From positions 127,808-191,807 of the forward strand of contig DIYF01000156.1 in NCBI GenBank assembly GCA_002427745.1: 64,000 bases of DNA. Direction: 5' to 3'. The position numbers and the translations under genes were made by a program. This DNA is from Roseivirga sp. UBA6061 (GTDB taxonomy: Bacteria; Bacteroidota; Bacteroidia; Cytophagales; Cyclobacteriaceae). The notes beneath the pieces were generated by a model, which saw only the letters and a program-made list of their open reading frames with translations, searched no databases and had not been told where the DNA came from. Positions 45,463 through 54,028 of this stretch are shown here, piece after piece (position 1 is the first letter of the stretch; every line of letters begins with the position of its first letter).

Positions 45463-46150
45463 GTACCCCGTCAGACCAAAAGGTCAGACGGCTTCCCATA
45501 GGTACTCAACTTCAAAGCATGATTGCCTGATGGAAAGTCTCTGGGCTACTTGTCATTCCCGGCCCCGACCGGGAATCTCTGAGGTTTATGAGTAATTGCG
45601 TAATCTGAGTTGTGCTCTTTGTCTGTTATCGAGCCTCGCCACCGGGATTCACAATCAGGCCCGTCTGCCGGAGTCTGCCGGACAAGTTGGGGGTGACGTG
45701 CTGCGGTCCTTAGTGAAAGTGTACTCCGTCAGACCAAAAGGTCAGACGGTTTTCCGGAAGTACTCAACTTCAAAGCATGATGGCCTGATGGAAAGTTTCT
45801 GCGCTACTTCTCGTTCCCGGCCCCGACCGGGAATCTCTCTAGATTCCGAGTAATTGCGTAATCTGAGTTGTGCTCTTTGTCTGTTATCGAGCCGTGCTAC
45901 CGGGATTCACAATCAGGCCCGTCTGCCGGAGTCTGTCGGACAGGTTGGGGGTGACGTGCTGTGGTCCTTAGTGAAAGTGTACCCCGTCAGACCAAAAGGT
46001 CAGACGGTTTCCCAGAGGCACTTAACTTCAAAGCATGATTGCCTGATGGAAAGTCTCTGCGCTACATGTCATTCCCGGCCAAGACCGGGAATCTCCCTGG
46101 ATTCCGAGTAATTGTGTGATCTGAATTATCCTCTTTGTATATGATCAAAT
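45463..46150. repeat. 258-bp tandem repeat, about 2.6 units
   Basis: Units begin at 45463, 45721 and 45979 (GTACcCCGTCAGACC), an exact 258-bp step; the third is cut at about 46150. Each unit contains a hairpin CCGTCAGACC-AAAA-GGTCAGACGG (one mismatch) and ATTCCCGG-N6-CCGGGAAT (46071-46092 in unit 3), the latter of the ATTCCCG...CGGGAAT type seen in dispersed palindromes of many bacteria. A third palindrome region has two CCGG-bearing steps (GTCTGCCGGAGTCTGCCGGAC). It lies between two DsrE-like paralogues. Confidence 0.9.
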
Positions 46151-46235
46151 TGGTCTGCCGGCCTTCCTTCTAAGTTTCATTGATTTATTCTCTGGAAATG
46201 CTTCTATTGGGCTCTGATCGATAAATCTTTTGAAA

Positions 46236-46778
46236 ATGAACAAAATCAAGTCTCTGGTACTCGTTATTACCCTTTTGGGAGCCTCACAAATTTCGCTGGC
46301 ACAAGGAAGAATCAATCCGGCCATAGAAAGTTTCGGGGGGATTTTTGATGCACCCTATGCTACCGAAAAACCAGACCCCAATCAGCAGTACAAGATTGTC
46401 ATTGATATTGCCACCAATGATGGAGAACCAGACGAGATTGCTTATTCCTTATACAATGTAGCCCGGCTGATGAACCTGCATGTAATGGGCGGAGTACCCA
46501 AAGAGAATATGCATGTGGTACTGGCTATACATGGGGGAGCGGCTTATTCGGTGATGAATAATGAAGAGTACAAAAAGAAGTATGATGTTGACAGTCCTTA
46601 CCTTGAGCTTTTCAAAGAACTGAAAGAAGCCGGGGTACAAATGTTTGCCTGTTCACAGTCCCTTAAGGGCAGGGGCATCGATCACAAAAAAATGGTGCCT
46701 GAGGTGAGTGTGGCTACTTCTATGCTTACGGTTATGACTACCTATCAGCTAAAGGGCTATGCAGCGCTGAAGTTTTAA
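46236..46778 (+). CDS. Secreted DsrE-like protein (paralogue 2)
   Basis: 180 residues from the ATG at 46236 (a TTG two codons upstream is less likely). Signal peptide MNKIKSLVLVITLLGASQISLAQ. The domain matches paralogue 1: YKIVIDIATNDGEP, YNVARLMNLHVMGGV, MHVVLAIHGGA, YKKKYDVDSPYLELFKELKEAGV and the Cys in QMFACSQSLKGRG (about 143), then TYQLKGYA at the end. It is followed 55 bp later by an AhpD-like gene on the same strand, hinting at thiol or sulfur chemistry in the envelope. Confidence 0.86.
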   Translation: MNKIKSLVLVITLLGASQISLAQGRINPAIESFGGIFDAPYATEKPDPNQQYKIVIDIATNDGEPDEIAYSLYNVARLMNLHVMGGVPKENMHVVLAIHGGAAYSVMNNEEYKKKYDVDSPYLELFKELKEAGVQMFACSQSLKGRGIDHKKMVPEVSVATSMLTVMTTYQLKGYAALKF

Positions 46779-46833
46779 TGAAAAGTGGGTAATGAAGGCT
46801 GGATTGTATCATTATAAGACTTAATAACAGTTT

Positions 46834-47439
46834 ATGAGCTGGATCAAAACAATACCATTTGAGGAAGCCAAAGGCAAGCTAAAGCAACTCTATGAGCGCG
46901 TGAAGGGGCCTGACAATAATGTGGATAACATTATGATGGTCCATAGCCTCAGGCCACATTCCATGGAGGGACATATGCACATCTACAAGTATGTGCTCCA
47001 TCATAATGGCAATACTTTTCCGAAATGGTATCTCGAGACAATTGGTGTCTATGTAAGTATCCTAAATGATTGCAGCTACTGTGTAGAGCATCACTATCAT
47101 GGCATGAGAAGATTGGTAGCCGATGAGGACCGTTCACTGGCGGTAAGGAAGGCACTTGAGGCTCGCACACCTGAGTCGGTGTTTAGTGGTAAGGAATTGG
47201 CACTCCTGCAATATGCAGAGAAACTGACACTGACCCCTGCCGCGATGAATGCTGCTGATCTTGATATACTGAGAGCTGAAGGCGCAGATGACGGTGAGAT
47301 ACTGGAGGTCAACCAGGTAACCAGCTACTTTTGCTATGCCAACCGCACGGTTCTGGGACTGGGTGTGAATACCGATGGCGATATCATTGGTCTTTCACCC
47401 AACGAAAATGACGATCCGGACAACTGGAATCACTCTTGA
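46834..47439 (+). CDS. AhpD-like/carboxymuconolactone decarboxylase-family protein
   Basis: 201 residues, no signal. The AhpD catalytic layout is present: SILNDCSYCVEHHYHGM (about 72-88) holds the CxxC and following His. The family name given to such ~200-residue proteins is 'uncharacterised peroxidase-related enzyme'. They act as peroxidases or disulfide reductases. Likely in one transcript with the DsrE-like gene 55 bp upstream; converges with the alcohol dehydrogenase gene. Confidence 0.85.
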   Translation: MSWIKTIPFEEAKGKLKQLYERVKGPDNNVDNIMMVHSLRPHSMEGHMHIYKYVLHHNGNTFPKWYLETIGVYVSILNDCSYCVEHHYHGMRRLVADEDRSLAVRKALEARTPESVFSGKELALLQYAEKLTLTPAAMNAADLDILRAEGADDGEILEVNQVTSYFCYANRTVLGLGVNTDGDIIGLSPNENDDPDNWNHS

Positions 47440-47444
47440 TCTCA

Positions 47445-48482
47445 TCAGAAACGATTGATCACCTGTACACCAATTCCCTGAAACTTATTCATTTCGGGTA
47501 AGCGCTTTGCTCCCTCTTCTAGCGAAATCAGCTCACCAATCAGTTTGGCAGGCTGCAGCTTTTCGGTACGAATCATCTCCATCATTTCAGGATAGGCATG
47601 GGCCTGCATACCATGGCTGCCAATGATTTCCAGCTCATTGGCAACTACCAGGTGCATGGGGATTTGAGGCAGGTAGTCTTCCCCTGCCATAAGTCCTACC
47701 TGAATGTGTTTTCCCAGCTTTCTCAGGTTAGCCACTGAGTTAAAGCAGGTAACCTTGCTGCCCAGGGCATCTACAGAAAGGTGTGCGCCACCCTGGGAAA
47801 GCTGCTTCACGGCTTCAACGACATCCGTTTTAGCGGTATTGATGGTATGCTGAGCTCCGATCATTTCGGCAAACTTCAGCTTTTCATCATCTATATCTAT
47901 GGCAATTACCTGGGCACCCATGGCCTCTGCAATCATGATGGCCGATAAACCCACGCCACCGCAGCCATGCACTGCTACCCATTGACCTCCGGAAACCTTT
48001 CCCTGATGTACCACGGCCCTGTAAGAAGTAATAAAGCGACAACCCAGGCTGGCCGCTGTTTCAAAGCTTACTTCGTCTGGTAAGTGCACCAGATTGGTGT
48101 CGGCATAGTGAATGTTTACATACTCGGCAAAACTACCCCAGTGGGTAAAGCCCGGCTGAAACTGATGATCGCAGACCTGTTGATTGCCGGAAGCACATTG
48201 AGCGCATTTACCGCAACCGCTGACGAAAGGTACTGTTACGCGATCTCCCTCTTTGAAACCTGAGATGCCTTTTCCGGTGGCAACGATAGTACCGGCCAGT
48301 TCATGTCCCGGCACATGGGGTAATTCGATATCCACATCATGCCCCATCCAGCCATGCCAGTCAGAGCGACAGAGGCCTGTTGCTTCCACTTTCAATACCA
48401 CAGAACCCTCAACCGGGGTCGGGTCATTGAGGTTTTCTATGGTGATGTCTCCCTGAAATTTTGAATAGTAAGCCGCTTTCAT
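47445..48482 (-). CDS. Zinc-dependent alcohol dehydrogenase
   Basis: 345 residues, MDR superfamily. Catalytic zinc ligands: Cys in [13 protein letters not shown] (about 37), GHELAG His/Glu (about 60) and Cys of SLGCRF (about 148); structural zinc cysteines [15 protein letters not shown] (about 90-104). Rossmann motif [14 protein letters not shown] (about 172-185) with an Asp after strand 2 (IAIDID), so NAD is the likely cofactor. Substrate is probably a primary or secondary alcohol. No operon partner. Confidence 0.9.
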   Translation of the reverse strand: MKAAYYSKFQGDITIENLNDPTPVEGSVVLKVEATGLCRSDWHGWMGHDVDIELPHVPGHELAGTIVATGKGISGFKEGDRVTVPFVSGCGKCAQCASGNQQVCDHQFQPGFTHWGSFAEYVNIHYADTNLVHLPDEVSFETAASLGCRFITSYRAVVHQGKVSGGQWVAVHGCGGVGLSAIMIAEAMGAQVIAIDIDDEKLKFAEMIGAQHTINTAKTDVVEAVKQLSQGGAHLSVDALGSKVTCFNSVANLRKLGKHIQVGLMAGEDYLPQIPMHLVVANELEIIGSHGMQAHAYPEMMEMIRTEKLQPAKLIGELISLEEGAKRLPEMNKFQGIGVQVINRF

Positions 48483-48572
48483 TGGTATATCTCCGTCACA
48501 GTTCGTTGCGATAAATATATCCCGATTCTGTCAGGCTTTCCAGAAATGACGAACCTTATTGATCTGTAATTG

Positions 48573-49262
48573 TCATTGAAGCAACTTCAGCTCATTTTCA
48601 ATGCTGGCAATCAGGGCCTTCACATCTTTATCAGCCGCAAGTAAGCCGTAATAAAGCCCGGTGTTGTTGTCCTTGCTGATTTTGAAGTTTCGAATGAGAA
48701 GCGGATCGTCCAGAAGTGTATTGTAGTCGATGGGAACTGCTACCCGGGCATACCTGAATTCTTTAATGTTTTCCAGTATCCAGGGAGTCCAGTAGGTTTT
48801 GAATTCAAATTCCACATCTCCCATTTGTTGTACTACTTTAGGGTGCATGTATTCATAGTATTCCACCAGGTCGCGCCTCAGTTTTTGATTCTGAATCAGG
48901 GTAATATCTGTAGACTTCAGTGTCTGATACCCTGCACTGATAAAAGAAATACGTGGAAACATCAATACCTGCGCCAGAACTTTGCTGATTGAATCGGAAT
49001 AGGGTTTCTGATTGGAAAGCCTTGCTTCCAGATAGTCAACACCATCCATCAGCCTTTGCGTATTGGCAAGAGATTTATTGAGGAGGATGGAATCTTCAAG
49101 TAAGTCAGTCCTGATCTCTTGCAAGATCAGGAGCTGAGACTTGTCTTTCTTTTGTTGTTGATTCCAGTTGTCGAAAGCGACCGCCAGGCTAATCCCCATA
49201 AAAATGAGTGTTATTTCTCCCAGCGCATACTTCCAGTTGAGTTTGAGTTTTGACTGTGACAC
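48573..49262 (-). CDS. DUF6090 single-pass membrane protein
   Basis: 229 residues with a GTG start at 49262. KLKLNWKYALGEITLIFMGISLAVAFDNWNQQQK (a charged segment, one helix and NWN) is the DUF6090 hallmark of Bacteroidota. The rest is a helical periplasmic domain beginning LLILQEIRTDLLEDSILL. Function unknown; such genes are often scattered singly or in tandem groups. Confidence 0.85.
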   Translation of the reverse strand: MSQSKLKLNWKYALGEITLIFMGISLAVAFDNWNQQQKKDKSQLLILQEIRTDLLEDSILLNKSLANTQRLMDGVDYLEARLSNQKPYSDSISKVLAQVLMFPRISFISAGYQTLKSTDITLIQNQKLRRDLVEYYEYMHPKVVQQMGDVEFEFKTYWTPWILENIKEFRYARVAVPIDYNTLLDDPLLIRNFKISKDNNTGLYYGLLAADKDVKALIASIENELKLLQ

Positions 49263-49309
49263 GGTTGATTGTTGTTCATAATATTTTGAGTAGATCTTTA
49301 GTTTTTAGT

Positions 49310-49346
49310 CCGGGTCATGCAGTAGAATATCTACTACATGATCCGG
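49310..49346. repeat. 16-bp imperfect inverted repeat
   Basis: CCGGGTCATGCAGTAG (49310-49325) pairs with CTACTACATGATCCGG (49331-49346) at 14 of 16 positions plus one G-U, loop AATAT. It lies between two minus-strand genes but lacks a T run on either strand, so a terminator is doubtful; it may be a REP-like element. Confidence 0.5.
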
Positions 49347-49523
49347 GTAACGTACGCCTGACCAGGGCGTTTTGTAACACTTGGCTTCCTTGACCAGAGG
49401 ATGCATGCTACAGGTGATTATACGGGCTGATATGGTGCAAAGGATGTTGATTTGTCATGAATCGGGCATTCTCTGTACCGAGTTGGGATGAGGACGAACT
49501 GTATCAAGCTTTTGCGGAGAAAG

Positions 49524-50459
49524 CTACTGATCGGAATGCAGCCACTGAATACTATTGCCATAATTGTCCTGAATCATAAAATAGCGGTCGAAGGCCATGG
49601 ATTTTTGCTCAGTCAGGTCGAAGTCAAAAATGATCCCTGCATCTTTCAGCGACTGATAAGGTGTTTGAATGTCTTCAACTGCAAATGATAGCTTTCTGAT
49701 TCCCTGAACCTTTGACAGACTCACATCACCAGGCAGGTCCATGCTGTCGATATGCTGGTAACTTCCGAATTCACCCAGTTCCAGAACAAAGCCGTCCTTA
49801 TCCAGAATGGCGCGTTCGTTATCGGGCTCTGGTACATGGTGGATGAGCCGGGCGCCCAGGTGTTTTTCGTACCAGCTAATGGAAGCATTGATATCCGGAG
49901 AACTGACGGCCATCAGAAAAGGCCTGAGCGCTTCTTGTGGTGTCGGTTGTCCTTCTTTGAGAGAAAAGAACTGTACATAATTACCATCCGGGTCTTCTAT
50001 AAGAAAGTATCGGTCCGGCCAGGTATAGCCCTCTGTAAGAGGAGGGAGCGCAGCCAGGGGCGCTACCATTTTAACAGATGTTCTGGTGGACAAACTTTCA
50101 TACAGCGCCTCAATATCTCTCGCCTGGAACCCCATCTTGAAAAAGCCATCTATCTCAAAATAGCCCTGCGGAAAAATAGAGAAATCCCGGCTGATTCCAT
50201 CTGCAAATTCAACCAGTTCAAGAAAGAAATCTCCCTGGTGCATCATGCCGACTGAAAGTCCGTAATCTGAAAAATGCATGATAGTGTCCCGCTGAAAGAA
50301 CAGGTGCCGGGTATACCAGTCCATGGAACGGTCGATGTCATTTACGGTTAAAGCAAAAATGGCTGGCCTGTACTTATTGGTACTGTCATTTTGAGGACTG
50401 CATTGTATCAGGCCAAGTCCTAAAACACTGAGCACCAGAAATCTTTTTCCGAAATGCAT
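49524..50459 (-). CDS. Lipoprotein with two VOC (glyoxalase-like) modules
   Basis: 311 residues. Lipobox LIQC (Cys20), then two tandem VOC halves: AIFALTVNDIDRSMDWYTRHL (about 34-54) to YFLIEDPDGNYVQFFSL (about 150-166), and FLMAVSSPDINASISWYEKHLG (about 181-202) to YFMIQDNYGNSIQWLHSD (about 292-309). VOC proteins bind metal and act as lyases, dioxygenases or binding proteins. A membrane-anchored periplasmic VOC protein is unusual; substrate unknown. Confidence 0.82.
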   Translation of the reverse strand: MHFGKRFLVLSVLGLGLIQCSPQNDSTNKYRPAIFALTVNDIDRSMDWYTRHLFFQRDTIMHFSDYGLSVGMMHQGDFFLELVEFADGISRDFSIFPQGYFEIDGFFKMGFQARDIEALYESLSTRTSVKMVAPLAALPPLTEGYTWPDRYFLIEDPDGNYVQFFSLKEGQPTPQEALRPFLMAVSSPDINASISWYEKHLGARLIHHVPEPDNERAILDKDGFVLELGEFGSYQHIDSMDLPGDVSLSKVQGIRKLSFAVEDIQTPYQSLKDAGIIFDFDLTEQKSMAFDRYFMIQDNYGNSIQWLHSDQ

Positions 50460-50626
50460 GATCTAAAATACAGGATTCAGGGGCCTGATGACAGGGCAGC
50501 AGGGTACATCTCGGCCAACGGTCACTCAAGTCATGCGGACAGATATTGAGACCCGATAAAAGTAAAAATCTGAACCACAGAGTAGATAAACGGTTTTGTG
50601 ATTAACTTCACGCAAAATTTCAACCC

Positions 50627-51061
50627 ATGTATACCGGACTATTACACGCTCATTCAGGACTCAGGTGGATTGTTTTGATCCTTCTGCTGGTCGCGATTTT
50701 CAATGCTTTTTCTAAAAAGAAATCAGGTGTCTACACGGAAGGAGATCGCAAACTGGCGCTCTTCACGATGATTTCAACACATACTCAGCTATTGATAGGG
50801 CTGGTGCTGTACTTCCTGAGTCCCTGGGTGGATTTCGGTGATATGATGAAGGACAGTATAACGCGGTTTTATACCATGGAACATACACTGATGATGGTCA
50901 TAGCCATTGTGTTGATCACGATTGGTCATAGCAAGTCTAAAAAGGCGGCTGATGGCGCGGCTAAGTTCAAGGCTATCTCTGTGTTCTATCTCATCGCTCT
51001 GTTGATCATTCTGGCTGCCATTCCATGGCCTTTCAGAGATTTGGCCGGACATTGGTTCTAA
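50627..51061 (+). CDS. Four-helix membrane protein with conserved histidines (cytochrome-B-like annotation class)
   Basis: 144 residues, four membrane helices. Histidines in LLHAHSGLRWI (about 7-9), ISTHTQLLIGLVLYF (about 52), YTMEHTLMMVI (about 87) and ITIGHSKSKK (about 104) lie in or near the helices at positions that could hold heme. Proteins of this type in Bacteroidota are often annotated 'cytochrome B', without proof that I know of. Convergent with the M20 gene across a palindrome element. Confidence 0.7.
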   Translation: MYTGLLHAHSGLRWIVLILLLVAIFNAFSKKKSGVYTEGDRKLALFTMISTHTQLLIGLVLYFLSPWVDFGDMMKDSITRFYTMEHTLMMVIAIVLITIGHSKSKKAADGAAKFKAISVFYLIALLIILAAIPWPFRDLAGHWF

Positions 51062-51062
51062 G

Positions 51063-51190
51063 CCCTCCGGGCATCCGGGTTCATCCCTCAGTCCCGGCTA
51101 TCCTGCCTTCAGGGTCTCTCGCAGAGGACTGTGATGTGTCTGTTTTACTTTCACCATCAGGGGCTCTCCCAGAGGACCTGATGCGATCAT
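51063..51190. repeat. Palindromic intergenic element related to that after bioA
   Basis: Contains TCAGGGTCTCTC (51109-51120), identical to a 12-mer in both units at 24904 and 25073, and a hairpin CATCAGG (51155-51161) / CCTGATG (51177-51183) around GGCTCTCCCAGAGGA. It lies between convergent genes. Confidence 0.55.
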
Positions 51191-51197
51191 GACAGTC

Positions 51198-52649
51198 TTA
51201 ATTGGAGTTTAAGATAAGCTGGCGGTAAAAGCGAATAGCATCTTTATAATCTTCAACCGGGATACGTTCATCAATACCGTGGAAGCTTTGAATGTTGCTC
51301 TCATTGATATGGTAGGGTACGAAGCGGTATATATTTTTACTCACCTTTGTAAAATGCCGTGAGTCGGTAGCAGCAATCACCAGGTTGGGAGCGGTAAGCA
51401 CACCGCCAAAGGTTTGTTTCAGCGTTTTGTTAATGATGTGGTAGCCGTCCGAGTCCATGGGTGAAACAGGGGAAGGATCGGAGCTGAAGCCCATAAACCT
51501 GGCTTTGACCCGTTCATCATCGATGGTGGAAATCACGTGTTGCATAACATCATCAGCCGTTTGACCCGGGATAATTCTGAAGTTTACCACCGCCCTGGCC
51601 TGGTAGGGAATCACGTTTTCCTTAATACCGGCTTCAAAAATAGTAGGAGCCGTAGTTGTTCTGACCAGGGCATTGCCCGCCCCGCTGGCGTTTTCATAGG
51701 TGCTGATAATGAGGGGCTTAAAGAGGCCTCTGTTAGCAAAGCCCATCTTATTGACAAAGCCCATCTCAGGCCCTACCTGATCCATAAAACCATGCATGGC
51801 CTCTGATATGGTAGCCTCCAACGGGTTTTCCTTAAGGGCTGCCACAGCTCCTCCTAAAACATCAATAGCTGTTTCGGGAGCAGGCTGAGAAGAATGCCCT
51901 CCGACAATCTCTACGGTGAGTTCTATGGTAGTTGACCCTTTTTCAGCTACACCAATAAAAGCCAGGTCAGGGTCTACCCCCGGTACCAGCTTTTGGGTAA
52001 TGGCATAGCCCTCATCCAATACAAACTTCGCCTCTATGCCCTGGCTGGCCAGGTGTTCTGCCATGACCACAGCTCCCAGTTTACCACCTACCTCTTCATC
52101 ATGCCCAAAGGCCAGGTAAATGGTTCTTTCCGGTTGGTGATTTTCTGCCAGCAGCATCTCAATACTTTCCAGAATACCGATCACCGAAAACTTATCATCA
52201 ATGGTACCACGGCCCCAAATCACATCATCTACTATTTCACCCGAAAAAGGATTGTGCGTCCACTGGTCGGGAGAGGCAATGGGTACCACATCAATATGTC
52301 CCATCAGCACTATAGGTTTCAGGGAGTCATCTGTGCCGTGCCATGTGTAGAGGTGACTGTAATGGTTAAATGTTTTGCGATCTAAGGTGGAAGACACCAG
52401 GGGATAGTTGTCCGAAAGGAGTTGATTGAAGCTCTCAAAAGCGGCAGAATCAAAATCTGCCGGATTCTCATGTGATATGGTCTTGATCCTGAGCGCTTCA
52501 GTGAACCTCGTAACAGCATCATCCGGTATGTCTATTTTTTCAACCGCTTCTACCTGCAGTTGCTGCGAGGTAAATGTGAAGGTTCTGATCAGAATAAAGG
52601 CAACAAAAAGAAGAAGGGCCAGTCCCAGGAGCTTAAAAAACTTTTTCAT
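51198..52649 (-). CDS. M20-family metallopeptidase (PM20D1/carboxypeptidase-S-like), membrane-anchored
   Basis: 483 residues. One N-terminal membrane helix (about 5-27). Zinc ligands are in VLMGHIDVVP (His, about 117), GRGTIDDKFSV (Asp, about 148), GHDEEVGGK (Glu pair, about 183), FVLDEGYAI (Asp, about 213) and SFHGIDERIP (His, about 455). A dimerisation domain lies in between. The length and motifs match carboxypeptidase S and PM20D1, which hydrolyse peptides or N-acyl amino acids. The enzyme likely acts in the periplasm. Confidence 0.9.
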   Translation of the reverse strand: MKKFFKLLGLALLLFVAFILIRTFTFTSQQLQVEAVEKIDIPDDAVTRFTEALRIKTISHENPADFDSAAFESFNQLLSDNYPLVSSTLDRKTFNHYSHLYTWHGTDDSLKPIVLMGHIDVVPIASPDQWTHNPFSGEIVDDVIWGRGTIDDKFSVIGILESIEMLLAENHQPERTIYLAFGHDEEVGGKLGAVVMAEHLASQGIEAKFVLDEGYAITQKLVPGVDPDLAFIGVAEKGSTTIELTVEIVGGHSSQPAPETAIDVLGGAVAALKENPLEATISEAMHGFMDQVGPEMGFVNKMGFANRGLFKPLIISTYENASGAGNALVRTTTAPTIFEAGIKENVIPYQARAVVNFRIIPGQTADDVMQHVISTIDDERVKARFMGFSSDPSPVSPMDSDGYHIINKTLKQTFGGVLTAPNLVIAATDSRHFTKVSKNIYRFVPYHINESNIQSFHGIDERIPVEDYKDAIRFYRQLILNSN

Positions 52650-52761
52650 CGGCAGGTATTATACTCATCCAAGATAAGGCTTTCATCAGGATTGAGCAGC
52701 CTGAGGCAGTACTCAATTTTGAGGCAGTCCCCTGACTGTCCTCAGGAGGGTGAATACGGCC

Positions 52762-53805
52762 TTATGAGTTCTTTTGATTACCTGACATCAGGTTGGCAAT
52801 GACACGGGTATTTGGGAATTGTTCCAGTAAAATCTTGATAAAAACAGTAATGGGGATGGACATAATAAGCCCTGGAATACCCCAGATATAGCCCCAGAGC
52901 ATCAGCATCACCAGTACGGTCACAATATTCAATGAGAAAGATTTACCCATAAATATGGGTTCCAGCACACCTCCGAAAAGTGCCTGAACTCCGGTGGCGG
53001 TCAGCGCAAAGAAAAGCAGGAGCGAGGGCTGATCTATTTCCACAAAGGCAAAAATGGTGACCATGACCACGGTGACAATTGAGCCAATCATCTGTACAAA
53101 GTTGATCAGAAAGGCAAAGAGCCCCCAGAAGATGGGGAAGCTCACACCGAAGGCCCAGCAGGCCAGTCCGGTGAAAATTCCTGTAAGCAGACTGACCAGA
53201 AACTTCACCTTGATGAACTTCAAAAGATCGCTTTCGATTTTCATAAAGGTTTTGACGGAAGCAAACTGCTGCTTGAGAATAGTGGTATTCAGTAGCTTCT
53301 GAAAATCAACCGAACCCGCCAGCAACAGCACTGCAAAGAAAATCATCGTCAGTGTACGGGAAATAGTGTTGGTGACAAAACCCAGCGTGGGGGCAAAACC
53401 CTTGGAAATGGTGTCGCGATTGATGAGAGAGGAGAGTTCTGATTCGCCCTGAATAAATTCTATTCCGAAAAACTGCTCCAGCGAAACAACAAGGTCGGAG
53501 AGTTTTACTCTGGCTTTTTCAAAGAAGGCATTGTCGGTGGAGAGCAGCTCTTTGCTGGACAACTGAATCAGCTCTCCGCTGATTTTAAGAATGGCAGCAA
53601 TGATAACAATCACCAGAGCGATGCTTAAGCCCTTGTTGACATTCCGCTTTTTAAGCCACCTCATCAAAGGCAGAAACAGCAAGGCAATGAACATGGATGA
53701 TACCAGCGGTACGAAAATAAAGGAGAGTGTTTTGAGCAGATAAAACACAAAGGGAATGACTATGATCAGCAGTAGTACGTTGGTTGTTTTTCTTTCTCCG
53801 ATCAT
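52762..53805 (-). CDS. AI-2E family transporter (PerM/UPF0118)
   Basis: 347 residues with about eight membrane helices and the family's central soluble insert (LSSKELLSTDNAFFEKARVKL, about 82-145). Conserved PIFMGKSFSLNIVTVLVMLMLWGYIWGIPG (positions about 287-316) is the family signature. Members export AI-2-like molecules in E. coli (TqsA) or exchange Na+/H+ ; the substrate here is not known. Confidence 0.88.
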   Translation of the reverse strand: MIGERKTTNVLLLIIVIPFVFYLLKTLSFIFVPLVSSMFIALLFLPLMRWLKKRNVNKGLSIALVIVIIAAILKISGELIQLSSKELLSTDNAFFEKARVKLSDLVVSLEQFFGIEFIQGESELSSLINRDTISKGFAPTLGFVTNTISRTLTMIFFAVLLLAGSVDFQKLLNTTILKQQFASVKTFMKIESDLLKFIKVKFLVSLLTGIFTGLACWAFGVSFPIFWGLFAFLINFVQMIGSIVTVVMVTIFAFVEIDQPSLLLFFALTATGVQALFGGVLEPIFMGKSFSLNIVTVLVMLMLWGYIWGIPGLIMSIPITVFIKILLEQFPNTRVIANLMSGNQKNS

Positions 53806-53830
53806 CTTTTCTTACCTCCTTTTCAAGCCT

Positions 53831-53838
53831 CAAAGGTA
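53831..53838 (-). promoter_or_regulatory. -7 box TACCTTTG before the AI-2E family gene
   Basis: Perfect TAnnTTTG on the minus strand, 25 bp ahead of the ATG at 53805; no clear TTG upstream. Confidence 0.5.
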
Positions 53839-54028
53839 TATCGAAATTACCCGTTAAAGGTTATGGTTTTTGACTTAAATTTACTGTATACCTTATGCCG
53901 GTAAATGATTCCTGAAACTCCCCTGGAGGGGAAATTGTTCAGAACCTGACGAAGTAAGAAACCAATCGTCTTCATAATTTCTTTTGTCATAGCATTGTTT
54001 TAAATTCGTAGCCAAACGAACGTTAGTT

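Noticed and set aside
45596..46111. Two consecutive near-identical 85-codon frames
   Set aside because: They start at TTG, lie wholly in the 258-bp repeat units, and recur only because the unit length is a multiple of three. No signal, domain or promoter supports them.
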